Shown here: in pieces, positions 14,380 to 21,884 of the stretch
Layout of the letters: every line of letters starts with the position of its first letter
How positions within the stretch are numbered: the first letter of the stretch is position 1
Assembly (NCBI GenBank): GCA_017939025.1
Contig: JAGBAI010000139.1
Span: 1 to 28,001, forward strand
DNA: 28,001 bases
Reading direction: 5' to 3'
Source of the DNA: Oscillospiraceae bacterium
GTDB taxonomy: Bacteria > Bacillota_A > Clostridia > Oscillospirales > Oscillospiraceae
The notes under the pieces: generated by a model
Told to the model about the DNA's origin: nothing
Database searches by the model: none
What the model saw: only the letters and a program-made list of their open reading frames with translations
Made by a program: the position numbers and the translations under genes

Positions 14380-16290
14380 ATGGGATTTGAATATTTGACC
14401 AACATTCCCCTTGCCAAGGCAAGAGAGGATTACTTAGCACTGCTGCAAAGCCATGGCTTCGGCGCAAAAACAGAAACCATTCCTGTCTGGGATGCCTGCG
14501 GCCGGGTAACGGCCCATGCGGTTTACGCCCACATCTGCGCCCCCCACTATGCTGCCAGTGCCATGGACGGCGTGGCGGTAAACGCCAAGGATACCTTCGG
14601 CGCGACAGAGACTACGCCCATCACTCTGAATCCCGGTCAGTTCATCGTTCTGGACACCGGCGATCCCATTCCTGATGGCTGCGATGCTGTCATCATGGTG
14701 GAGGATATTGTCAGAAACGAGGATGGCACCATCACCATCCATGCCGCTGCCGCCCCCTGGCAGCACATCCGCCAGATTGGCGAGGACATCTGCGCAGGCG
14801 AAATGATCCTGCCCTCCCATATGACCGTTTCTCCCTCTGCCATCGGCGCCATGATCGCCGGCGGCGTGTTGGAGATCGAGGTGATCCGCAAGCCCGTGGT
14901 TGGCATTATCCCCACCGGTGATGAGATCATCCCTCCCTGCACCGACCCCAAGCCCGGTGATATTCTGGAATTCAACGGTTCTATTTTCTCTGCCATGGTT
15001 CGCCAGTGGGGTGCGGAAGCCAAGGTGTACCCCATCGTTCCTGATGTGTTTGACCAGATCAAGGCCATGGTTGCAACGGCTGCCAATGAATGCGATATGG
15101 TCATTCTGAATGCCGGTTCCTCTGCCGGCCGGGAGGACTTTTCTGCCCGGGTCATCCGGGAGCTGGGAGAGGTGCTGTACCACGGCATCGCTATGAAGCC
15201 CGGCAAGCCCGCCATCCTGGGCTGCCAGGGAAGTACGGTGATTCTGGGTGTTCCCGGCTATCCTGTGTCCGGCATCATCGTCATTGAACAGTTGCTGAAG
15301 CCCCTCATCGATCACTGGCTGAAAGTGCCCGCGGCAAAGCCGGAATATGCAAAGGCAATCCTGACCCGCCCCGTGGTATCGGGTCTTAAATACGAAGAGT
15401 TCGTCCGTGTCCGCATGGGTTACGTTGGAAATAAACTGATGGCTTCTCCCTTGAGCCGCGGCAGCGGCGTTGTGTCCTCTTTTATGAAGGCCGACGGCAT
15501 TCTGGAAGTTCCTCAGGGCCTGGAAGGCTATGAGGCAGGTGCGGAGATTAATGTCCGTTTGCTGAGCCCTGTGGACAAGCTGGAAAATACCCTGGTGGTC
15601 ATTGGCAGCCACGATCCGCTGCTGGATGAACTGGCAGATTTCCTCCATCTGGAAAATAACGATGTGTACATGAGCTCCTCCCATGTGGGCTCCATGGGCG
15701 GCATCATGGCCGTGCGCCGTGGCGAAGCCCACGCTGCCGGCTGCCACCTGCTGAATACGGAAAATGGCGAATACAACATCGCCTTCATGAAGAAATATTT
15801 CCCCAAGGGCGGCGTAAAGCTCATCCGCTGCGTAGGCCGTCAGCAGGGTATGATGGTAGCCAAGGGCAATCCCCTGAACATTCAGAAATTCTCGGACATT
15901 GCCAGGGACGGCATTCGTTATGTCAACCGTCAGAAGGGATCCGGCACCCGGATTTTGACGGATTATCTGTGTAAGCAGGAAAACGTAAATGTGGATGCCG
16001 TCTACGGCTACGACCGGGAAGAACTGACCCACACCTCCGTGGCTGCCCAGATCGTCAGCGGCAGCGCCGATGCCGGTATGGGCATCTACTCCGCGGCAAA
16101 GCTGTATGATCTGGACTTCATTCCCATCTGCATTGAGGAATACGACCTGATCATTCCGGATCATGCCTGGGAAACGCCCATGGTGCAACAACTGCTGGCA
16201 ACTTTAAAGAGCGAAGCCTTCAAAGAAAAGATCCTCTCTCTGGGCGGCTACACCGTAGATAACCCCGGTCAGATCATTCCGTTAGACTGA
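14380..16290 (+). CDS. moeA: MoeA copy 2 with C-terminal PBP-like domain
   Basis: This 636-residue protein has two parts. Residues 1-400 form a complete MoeA (SAMDGVAVNAKDTFG, PTGDEIIPP, LNAGSSAGREDF, MKPGKPAILG, GVPGYPVSGI). Residues about 405-636 form a PBP-like domain with no signal peptide, including VNRQKGSGTRILTDYL and the GSADAGMGIYSAAK segment. Such MoeA-PBP fusions are a known family in archaea and anaerobic bacteria. The extra domain may bind the oxyanion and hand it to the active site or gate activity. The usual GLPGNP loop reads GVPGYP here. GGGAG precedes the ATG, and the gene follows moeA1 by 4 bp and precedes a flavoprotein by 1 bp. Confidence 0.9.
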   Translation: MGFEYLTNIPLAKAREDYLALLQSHGFGAKTETIPVWDACGRVTAHAVYAHICAPHYAASAMDGVAVNAKDTFGATETTPITLNPGQFIVLDTGDPIPDGCDAVIMVEDIVRNEDGTITIHAAAAPWQHIRQIGEDICAGEMILPSHMTVSPSAIGAMIAGGVLEIEVIRKPVVGIIPTGDEIIPPCTDPKPGDILEFNGSIFSAMVRQWGAEAKVYPIVPDVFDQIKAMVATAANECDMVILNAGSSAGREDFSARVIRELGEVLYHGIAMKPGKPAILGCQGSTVILGVPGYPVSGIIVIEQLLKPLIDHWLKVPAAKPEYAKAILTRPVVSGLKYEEFVRVRMGYVGNKLMASPLSRGSGVVSSFMKADGILEVPQGLEGYEAGAEINVRLLSPVDKLENTLVVIGSHDPLLDELADFLHLENNDVYMSSSHVGSMGGIMAVRRGEAHAAGCHLLNTENGEYNIAFMKKYFPKGGVKLIRCVGRQQGMMVAKGNPLNIQKFSDIARDGIRYVNRQKGSGTRILTDYLCKQENVNVDAVYGYDREELTHTSVAAQIVSGSADAGMGIYSAAKLYDLDFIPICIEEYDLIIPDHAWETPMVQQLLATLKSEAFKEKILSLGGYTVDNPGQIIPLD

Positions 16291-16291
16291 T

Positions 16292-17617
16292 ATGCGGCAG
16301 TATGACACAGTCGTCATTGGCGGCGGAATTTTAGGCTGCTTTGTGGCCCGGAATCTGCGGCGATGGAACCTCTCCGTTCTTCTGCTGGAAAAAGAGGATG
16401 ATGTCTGCAAAGGCATCACCCGTGCCAATTCCTCCATTGTGTATCCGGGCTACGACAATAAGCCCGGCAGCTTAAAAGCAGAACTGACTGTCCGGGGCAA
16501 TGCCAATATGGGACATCTCTGTGAAGAATTGGACGTACCTTTTTCCCGGTGCGGTTCCTTGCTTGTAACCTATGATGTCCATTCGGTTTCCCGATTGGAA
16601 AAGAAACTGAAAAACGGCATTCAAAACGGTGTGCCGGATATGCGTCTGCTGCCCGGAGAGGAAGCGGAAGCCATGGAGCCTATGCTGAAACCCGGCGTGG
16701 CAGCAGCTCTGTATGCGCCCAGTACCGGAACGGTAAATCCCTGGCAGCTGGGGATCGCCGCTTTTGAGAATGCGGTCAATAACGGCGCGGAAGTCTTTCT
16801 GAGCACCCAGGTTCTGGGTATTCGGGAGAATGGTCAGGGCTTTGTTGTGGAAACCAGTGCGGAATCTTACCGGTGCAAAATGGTGTTCAACTGCGCTGGC
16901 CTTTCTGCGAATAAGGTACAGGCGCTTGCCTTCCCTTCCCCTGTCCGGCTGGAACTGGACGGTGCAGAATATCTGGTGCTGGACAAAAATGCGCCCAAGC
17001 CCTCCCGTGTTGTTTTCCACCAGGCCCAAAGCTGCGGAAAGGGGATTACTGCCATTCCCTGTACGGAAGGAAATCTGCTGATCAGCGGTATCCGCAAGCC
17101 TCTGGGGATTCCCTTTGGTACCACTGCAGAAGGACTGCAGGAGCTGCACGCCGCCGCAAAAGAGCTGCTTCCCGGTGTGGCATTAGACAAGGTGATCCGT
17201 TCCTTTGGCGCGGTGCGGCCCAATCCGTACACAGAAAGCGGCGAGAGTGTCCACGATTTCTGCATAGAGAATCCCGCTCCCGGCTTTTACAGCCTCATTG
17301 GAATCAAGACCCCGGGTCTGACCTGCGCCAACGAGCTGGGACTGTATCTGGCAGAAAAAGCAGCGGCTTTCCTGCAGGCAGAGAAGAACGAAGAATTTGA
17401 TCCCAAACGCAAAGGGATTTCTGAAAATGACAACGAAATTATCTGCCAGTGTGAGCAGATTACAAGGGCAGAAATCATAGAAGCCATCCGCCGGGGTGCC
17501 GCCACTGTAGACGGTGTCAAACGCAGAGTGGGCAGCGGCATGGGCCGCTGTCAGGGAAGCCGATGCACACTGAAAATCCAGAAGCTGCTGGAGGAATACC
17601 ATGATAGATCATTATGA
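16292..17617 (+). CDS. GlpA-like FAD-dependent oxidoreductase with BFD-type [2Fe-2S] domain
   Basis: This 441-residue protein has an N-terminal DAO/FAD fold (VVIGGGILGCFVARNLRR) and a C-terminal BFD-like domain. Cysteines C385, C387, C420 and C425 fit the Cys-x-Cys...Cys-x4-Cys [2Fe-2S] pattern of the GlpA/NirB family. GlpA relatives oxidise glycerol-3-phosphate or 2-hydroxyacids and act with a second flavoprotein; here a second flavoprotein gene overlaps its 3' end by 17 bp. Placement between moeA2 and moaA is unusual. A redox role linked to the AOR system, such as moving electrons or processing an aldehyde-derived hydroxyacid, is possible but inferred. The start lies directly after the moeA2 stop with a weak ribosome binding site. 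Confidence 0.8.
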   Translation: MRQYDTVVIGGGILGCFVARNLRRWNLSVLLLEKEDDVCKGITRANSSIVYPGYDNKPGSLKAELTVRGNANMGHLCEELDVPFSRCGSLLVTYDVHSVSRLEKKLKNGIQNGVPDMRLLPGEEAEAMEPMLKPGVAAALYAPSTGTVNPWQLGIAAFENAVNNGAEVFLSTQVLGIRENGQGFVVETSAESYRCKMVFNCAGLSANKVQALAFPSPVRLELDGAEYLVLDKNAPKPSRVVFHQAQSCGKGITAIPCTEGNLLISGIRKPLGIPFGTTAEGLQELHAAAKELLPGVALDKVIRSFGAVRPNPYTESGESVHDFCIENPAPGFYSLIGIKTPGLTCANELGLYLAEKAAAFLQAEKNEEFDPKRKGISENDNEIICQCEQITRAEIIEAIRRGAATVDGVKRRVGSGMGRCQGSRCTLKIQKLLEEYHDRSL

Positions 17618-18461
17618 TATTCTGATCATTGGCGGCGGTGCTGCAGGAATCGCTGCGGCAAAGGCGGTAAGAGGCACAAAGGTATTACTTGTGGACAGCA
17701 AGATAGCCCTTGGCGGTGTCCTGCTACAATGCACTCATCACGGCTTTGGCAAAAACAAAAGCGGCATACAATACGCCGCGGATCTGTTACAGGACTTCCC
17801 CGAAGAAATTACCCTGGCGCTGAATACCACGGTGCTGTCAGTTTCGAAAGACAGAACAGCCCTGATTTCCGGCAGGGAATTCGGACGAAAAACCGTACAG
17901 TTTTCCCAACTGATTTTAGCTGCAGGCTGCCGGGAGATTCCCATTGGGGCGCTGCCCATTGGCGGAACCCGTCCCAAGGGAATTTATACCGCCGGGCAGA
18001 TGCAGGAGATGATGAACCTGCTCGGATTCTACCCGGAAGGGCCCGTGGTGATCCTGGGCAGCGGGGATCTGGGACTGATTATGGCAAAACAGTTGGCTGA
18101 AATCGGCTTGCCTGTCACCATGGTGGAGAAAAAAAGCCATTGTGGCGGCATGGCAAGGAATCAGCACTGCCTGGAAGAATATCCGATCCGGCTTCTTTGC
18201 AGTGACACCATCCGGGAGGTTCAGGGATATCCCCACATTACCGGATGTGTAACAGCAAACGGTGAAAAACTTCCCTGCAAAACATTGCTCATTGCCGCGG
18301 GACTGATCCCGGAACGGGAGCTTACATCCCATTTGGGGAATCCTGACTGGCTTCACATCTGCGGAAACTGCAATACGGTTCATCCCATGGTGGAAGCCGT
18401 TGTAAACGAAGGAAAACAGGCGGGCATTGCCGCCATAGAGAAATTGGGAGGTGCCTTATGA
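17601..18461 (+). CDS. FAD/NAD(P)-binding oxidoreductase (thioredoxin-reductase-like fold)
   Basis: This 286-residue protein has an N-terminal FAD motif (LIIGGGAAGIAAAKAV), a second nucleotide motif VVILGSGDLGLIMAK (about 150-164) and a closing FAD segment. GGVLLQCTHHGFGK (about 38-51) resembles the flavoprotein that partners GlpA-like enzymes in clostridial operons that also carry a DUF1667 gene. No DUF1667 gene follows here, and the protein looks shorter than I recall for that partner. No redox-active Cys-x-x-Cys is evident, so it is probably not a disulfide reductase. It overlaps the preceding gene and the following moaA start, so it is tightly coupled to cofactor genes. It probably forms a two-subunit dehydrogenase with the upstream protein. 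Confidence 0.75.
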   Translation: MIDHYDILIIGGGAAGIAAAKAVRGTKVLLVDSKIALGGVLLQCTHHGFGKNKSGIQYAADLLQDFPEEITLALNTTVLSVSKDRTALISGREFGRKTVQFSQLILAAGCREIPIGALPIGGTRPKGIYTAGQMQEMMNLLGFYPEGPVVILGSGDLGLIMAKQLAEIGLPVTMVEKKSHCGGMARNQHCLEEYPIRLLCSDTIREVQGYPHITGCVTANGEKLPCKTLLIAAGLIPERELTSHLGNPDWLHICGNCNTVHPMVEAVVNEGKQAGIAAIEKLGGAL

Positions 18462-19411
18462 TCGATAAATTGGGTCGGGATATCACCTATCTGCGGATCT
18501 CCCTTACGGATAAGTGTAACTTGCGCTGCCGGTACTGTATGCCCGAAGAGGGTGTGTGCAAGCGGGCCCATCACGAGATGATGAACGAGGATGAGGTGGT
18601 CACCGCTACGGAAGTAGCGGCATCCCTTGGCATCCGCAAGATCCGGCTCACCGGCGGCGAGCCTCTGGTAAAAAAGAATATCGTCTCCATCTGCCGCCGG
18701 GTTGCAGCGGTGGAGGGCATCGAAGAGGTTTGCCTCACCACCAACGGTATCCTGCTGCCAGCCCTGGGCAAGGAGCTTCGCCAGGCAGGTGTCAACCGGG
18801 TGAATTTAAGTCTTGACACACTGGATCCGGAGAAATATGCTTACATTACCCGCCTTGGCAGGCTGGAGCAGTTTAAGGCTGGTCTGGAAGCTGCACTGGA
18901 AGCAGGCTTTGATAAAGTCAAGATCAACGCGGTACTCATCGGCGGCTTCAATGACGATGAGATCGAGGCTCTGGCAAACCTGACCATGGAGTATCCCGTG
19001 GATATGCGCTTTATTGAGCTGATGCCCATACAGGATCACGATGAATTTGGTCAGGAAGCCTATGTGCCCTACTCCGCAGTGCTTCAAAAGCTGCCCCAGG
19101 CAGTCCCCGTTGCACATGACGGCGGCGTTGCCAAGCTCTACCGGCTGCCGGGTGCAAAGGGCAATATCGGCCTCATCAGTCCCATCAGTGCCCACTTCTG
19201 CAGTGAATGCAACCGCCTGCGGCTGACCGCGGACGGCAAGCTGAAGCCCTGCCTCCACGCGCCGGACGAGTATTCCATCAAGGGTCTGAACCGGGAGGAA
19301 ATGAAGGCAGTCTTTGAACAGGCTATCTGGAACAAACCTGCCTGGCACGGCGATCTGGATGCACTGCACCGCTCTCAGGCGGGAAGAAACATGAACGAAA
19401 TCGGAGGTTAA
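18458..19411 (+). CDS. moaA: GTP 3',8-cyclase MoaA (radical SAM)
   Basis: This 317-residue enzyme, with MoaC, converts GTP to cyclic pyranopterin monophosphate. The N-terminal radical SAM cluster cysteines are C20, C24 and C27 (CNLRCRYC). The second [4Fe-4S] cluster is held by C248, C251 and C265 in CSECNRLRLTADGKLKPC. LTGGEPL (64-70) is present. The protein ends in Gly-Gly, which is known to be needed for MoaA activity; these codons also form the GGAGG site for moaC. The start overlaps the end of the upstream flavoprotein (ATGA). Confidence 0.95.
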   Translation: MIDKLGRDITYLRISLTDKCNLRCRYCMPEEGVCKRAHHEMMNEDEVVTATEVAASLGIRKIRLTGGEPLVKKNIVSICRRVAAVEGIEEVCLTTNGILLPALGKELRQAGVNRVNLSLDTLDPEKYAYITRLGRLEQFKAGLEAALEAGFDKVKINAVLIGGFNDDEIEALANLTMEYPVDMRFIELMPIQDHDEFGQEAYVPYSAVLQKLPQAVPVAHDGGVAKLYRLPGAKGNIGLISPISAHFCSECNRLRLTADGKLKPCLHAPDEYSIKGLNREEMKAVFEQAIWNKPAWHGDLDALHRSQAGRNMNEIGG

Positions 19412-19414
19412 GTT

Positions 19415-19894
19415 ATGAGTGACTTTACCCATTTTAATGAACAGGGCCGGGCCAAGATGGTGGACGTGGGAGAAAAGCCCATTTCCCAGAGAGTGGCGGT
19501 TGCCGCAGGCCGGGTGCTGGTGAACGAAAAAACCTTTTCCCTGATCCAGTCCGGCGGCATGAAGAAGGGCGATGTGCTGACCGTTGCCCAGATCGCCGGT
19601 GTTATGGGTGCCAAGCGTACCCCGGATATCATCCCCATGTGCCACCCCATTCTGATGGATGGTATCAATCTGGAGCTATCTCTGGATGAAAGCAGATATT
19701 CCGTGGAAATCAAAGCCACCGTTTCCTGCGATGGCAGAACCGGCGTGGAAATGGAAGCGCTGACCGCCGTTTCCACCGCAGCACTGACGGTCTACGATAT
19801 GTGCAAGGCTGTCCAGAAGGATATGGTCATCACCGATATCCGTCTGCTCAGCAAAACCGGCGGCGTTCACGGAGATTACAGACGGGAGGAATAA
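19415..19894 (+). CDS. moaC: Cyclic pyranopterin monophosphate synthase MoaC
   Basis: This 159-residue protein completes conversion of the MoaA product to cyclic pyranopterin monophosphate. Typical motifs are MVDVGEKP near the N-terminus, GAKRTPDIIPMCHPI, VSCDGRTGVEMEALTAVS and the C-terminal LLSKTGGVHGDY. Length matches the family. It is spaced 3 bp from moaA, and its ribosome binding site is the GGAGG formed by the last moaA codons. Confidence 0.95.
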   Translation: MSDFTHFNEQGRAKMVDVGEKPISQRVAVAAGRVLVNEKTFSLIQSGGMKKGDVLTVAQIAGVMGAKRTPDIIPMCHPILMDGINLELSLDESRYSVEIKATVSCDGRTGVEMEALTAVSTAALTVYDMCKAVQKDMVITDIRLLSKTGGVHGDYRREE

Positions 19895-19896
19895 CC

Positions 19897-20388
19897 ATGT
19901 ATACAGCAGCAGTCATCACCATCAGCGACAAGGGTTACCGTGGAGAACGTGTGGACACCAGCGGCCCCAATCTGGTGCAAATTTTGAAAGATAAGGGTTT
20001 TGATGTGGTTTACACTTCCATCATCCCCGATGAACGGGACATGATCCGGGAAGAACTGGTCAAGTGCGCCGACGAACTGGGCATTGCTCTGGTGCTGACC
20101 ACCGGTGGCACCGGCTTCTCTCCCAGAGACATCACACCTGAGGCGGCTATGGATATCATCGATCGCCCCACTCCCGGCATTCCCGAGGCTATGCGGGCGG
20201 AGTCCATGCGTATTACCCCCAAGGGCTGCCTGAGCCGCAGTGTGGCAGGCATCCGTAAGCGCACCCTGATTATCACCCTGCCCGGCAGCAAGAAGGCATC
20301 TGCCGAAAATATTCTGGCAGTCATCGATCCCGTTGCCCACGGTCTGGATATGCTCTACAGCGAGGGCAGCGCCGACTGCGCCAAATAA
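19897..20388 (+). CDS. mogA: Molybdopterin adenylyltransferase (MogA/MoaB family)
   Basis: This 163-residue protein adenylates molybdopterin, preparing it for metal insertion by MoeA. TTGGTGFSPRDITPEA and the preceding ALVL strand are the MoCF-binding signature. The frame is open upstream to 19801, but that part overlaps moaC; GGGAGGA precedes the ATG at 19897, which begins TAAVITISDKG, a family start. It is last in the rightward operon and is followed by a strong terminator. Confidence 0.93.
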   Translation: MYTAAVITISDKGYRGERVDTSGPNLVQILKDKGFDVVYTSIIPDERDMIREELVKCADELGIALVLTTGGTGFSPRDITPEAAMDIIDRPTPGIPEAMRAESMRITPKGCLSRSVAGIRKRTLIITLPGSKKASAENILAVIDPVAHGLDMLYSEGSADCAK

Positions 20389-20392
20389 ATAC

Positions 20393-20456
20393 AAAAAAAC
20401 TGTCATTCCGAGCCGGTGATGTTGGTCACTGGTTCGTAATGACAGTATTTTTTCGT
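20393..20456. terminator. Bidirectional terminator between mogA and the fmdE-like gene
   Basis: ACTGTCATT (20399-20407) pairs with AATGACAGT (20438-20446). An inner stem (20409-20419 with about 20426-20436, including G-T pairs) extends it. An A-run precedes and a T-run follows, so it can serve both converging transcripts. Confidence 0.85.
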
Positions 20457-20458
20457 TG

Positions 20459-20980
20459 TTATACATCAAACCGGTTATAGGATTCGTAACAGTCCAGGCA
20501 CAGCATCTTCCCGCCTGCGACCCGGATCCAGTTGGCACCGGTTTTTTCACCGCAGCACGCACAGTAATAGCTGTCAAAATTCTTTGCCGGAGCAGGCAAA
20601 GGCAATTTTACAGGCATAGCATCAAACAACTGTTCCGGGGTACGGTCGAAATAGTAGCCCCTGGATTCCTCAGGGGTCATGTTCAAAGGCTTGGGTTTCA
20701 GCACCAGCCGGACAGATTCCCCTGTGGCGCGATTATAGAAAGAGAAGGCCTGTTTGCCGGTCATATGAAACAGCAGATTTCCCTTGCCGATGCTGCAGCC
20801 CAGCATTACCTGAATGGCATCCACGCCGCAGGCATCATTTTCGGAAATGCAGACTACCTGTTCGTTGTCGGAGAAAGAGATATTCAGCTTTTTCATGGCG
20901 TACAGGGCGGCGGCATAGCCGATCCGCAGACCGCCGCAGTGGTGACCGTGGAACTCCACGCATTTTTCCCAAAGATCCAT
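20459..20980 (-). CDS. FmdE-family protein with C-terminal zinc ribbon
   Basis: This 173-residue protein matches the FmdE family, named from molybdenum formylmethanofuran dehydrogenase operons. Characteristic features are FHGHHCGGLRIGYAAAL (residues 10-26), CISENDACGVDAIQ (44-57) and LGCSIGKGNL (60-69), giving conserved Cys and His residues probably for metal or cluster binding. The C-terminus adds a small zinc ribbon with C140/C143 and C161/C164. The biochemical role of the family is not settled; association with Mo/W enzymes is consistent. It starts 3 bp after the MoaE-like stop with only a weak ribosome binding site, so it is probably coupled. Confidence 0.82.
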   Translation of the reverse strand: MDLWEKCVEFHGHHCGGLRIGYAAALYAMKKLNISFSDNEQVVCISENDACGVDAIQVMLGCSIGKGNLLFHMTGKQAFSFYNRATGESVRLVLKPKPLNMTPEESRGYYFDRTPEQLFDAMPVKLPLPAPAKNFDSYYCACCGEKTGANWIRVAGGKMLCLDCYESYNRFDV

Positions 20981-20983
20981 GTT

Positions 20984-21376
20984 TCAGTTCAGCTCCGTTT
21001 CCACCACGCACTCGTTCTTGATGCGGCCTACCAGATAGTTCAGAGCATCCATCACTCTGGGGCGAATATCGCCGCCGATGAGAACGTACATGATGTCGTC
21101 GCCCATCTTCAGCTGCCCTTCGTTGAGCCAGACTTTGATGTAATAAATGCCCTCCAGTCTATAAGCATCGGCAATGACGGCTTCTACCTTCTCCCGGTCG
21201 TAGGAGAACAGCATTCCGGTGACTTCTTTGGTATCCTCTGCGCCATAGCGCACCTTTGCCTTGGCGGTTTGGCGGACAGTGCCGTTGTGAGTCAGATACA
21301 TTCCGCACAGAGGGGCGGATTCATGGGCCTTGGCCTCTTTCAGCCAGGCATCGATGGAAGGAATGGGTTTGCTCAT
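20984..21376 (-). CDS. moaE: MoaE-like molybdopterin synthase catalytic subunit (divergent)
   Basis: This 130-residue protein resembles MoaE, which with thiocarboxylated MoaD converts cyclic pyranopterin to molybdopterin. The GMYLTHNGTVR start of the core, NEGQLKMGDDIMYVLIGG and RPRVMDALNYLVGRIKNE align with MoaE motifs. Lys in RIKNE corresponds to one catalytic lysine, but the canonical terminal W-K-x-E segment reads VVETELN, so the second conserved lysine is missing and the protein stops early. It is the only MoaE candidate in the window, so it either works in this altered form or a better copy lies elsewhere. GGAGG inside the end of the upstream gene precedes its ATG. Confidence 0.75.
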   Translation of the reverse strand: MSKPIPSIDAWLKEAKAHESAPLCGMYLTHNGTVRQTAKAKVRYGAEDTKEVTGMLFSYDREKVEAVIADAYRLEGIYYIKVWLNEGQLKMGDDIMYVLIGGDIRPRVMDALNYLVGRIKNECVVETELN

Positions 21377-21379
21377 ATC

Positions 21380-21634
21380 TCAGCCTCCAGTTGAGAGAAA
21401 TTGAATGAAATAGCGGTGATAAATAGTTTCCACGTCGGAATCCTTGCCCTCCATACGCACCTGAATGCGCTTGGCAGCCCAGACACCCATGCCCTTGGGC
21501 TTCAGTTCTGTCAGCTGGATCCGGCAGGAACCAAACACATAAACATTGGCACTTTCTTCGGTCACATCTTCCTGCTCACGAAAAAAGGCTCTTGCCCTCT
21601 GGATGGATACGGCCCAGGTTTCTTCTTTCAACAT
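21380..21634 (-). CDS. Small conserved-looking protein of unknown function
   Basis: This 84-residue protein is not recognised. It appears mixed alpha/beta: helix about 10-22, strands about 29-58 (VYVFGSCRIQL, VWAAKRIQVRM) and a final helix. It ends in STGG. The Gly-Gly recalls sulfur carriers, but the predicted order is not a beta-grasp, and these codons also create the GGAGG of the next gene, so the ending may be coincidental. GGAGG precedes the ATG at 21634 by 8 bp; another in-frame ATG at 21640 is too close to it. It is first in a three-gene minus-strand unit with MoaE-like and FmdE-like proteins and divergent from tupA, so a role in the tungsten/molybdenum system is likely but undefined. 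Confidence 0.65.
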   Translation of the reverse strand: MLKEETWAVSIQRARAFFREQEDVTEESANVYVFGSCRIQLTELKPKGMGVWAAKRIQVRMEGKDSDVETIYHRYFIQFLSTGG

Positions 21635-21693
21635 CGTCATCACCTCCTGTATATAATAGCGCAAATAACAGCAAAAAGAAAGATGCAAAACTA

Positions 21694-21722
21694 TTGAAAT
21701 TGACTTATTTCTGTGTTATACT
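21694..21722 (+). promoter_or_regulatory. Promoter of the tupA leader
   Basis: TTGAAA (21694-21699), a 17-bp spacer and TATACT (21717-21722) with an extended TG at 21714-21715. The start near 21729 coincides with the start of the structured leader. Confidence 0.65.
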
Positions 21723-21728
21723 TATCAG

Positions 21729-21835
21729 GTAAAAACGAAACCCCCGGGTAATGGGGTGCATAGCGTTTTGTGAAGCGGTGGACGAGCCTCTTTCCAAAAG
21801 CATTTTGGGTCACGCAGTAATTGCGCCCTTTTTGC
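21729..21835 (+). ncRNA. Riboswitch-like structured leader of tupA with intrinsic terminator
   Basis: The 5' leader of tupA is about 155 nt and strongly structured. AAAACG near 21732-21737 can pair with CGTTTT at 21764-21769, enclosing a hairpin of ACCCC (21740-21744) with GGGGT (21752-21756). CCAAAA (21794-21799) pairs with TTTTGG (21803-21808). A final hairpin (GGG, 3-base bulge, CGCA at about 21807-21816 with TGCGCCC at 21822-21828) is followed by TTTTT, which is an intrinsic terminator before the coding region. GTGA at 21770-21773 can pair with TCAC in the terminator, giving a possible antiterminator. This is the layout of a metabolite- or metal-cofactor-sensing leader, possibly of the Moco/tungsten-cofactor class; family membership is not shown. 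Confidence 0.5.
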
Positions 21836-21884
21836 TGTGGATGGGTTCGTCGTTTTTTTATTTTCAAATTTTGGAGGAAAGAAA

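Noticed and set aside
14434..16191. Minus-strand open frame (585 codons) opposite moeA2
   Set aside because: No recognisable domain and His/Gly-rich shadow composition. The plus-strand MoeA-PBP protein is unambiguous.
21380..21634. Reading the 84-residue protein as a third MoaD because it ends in Gly-Gly
   Set aside because: The predicted order of helices and strands does not match a beta-grasp fold, and the Gly-Gly codons double as the GGAGG site of the next gene.
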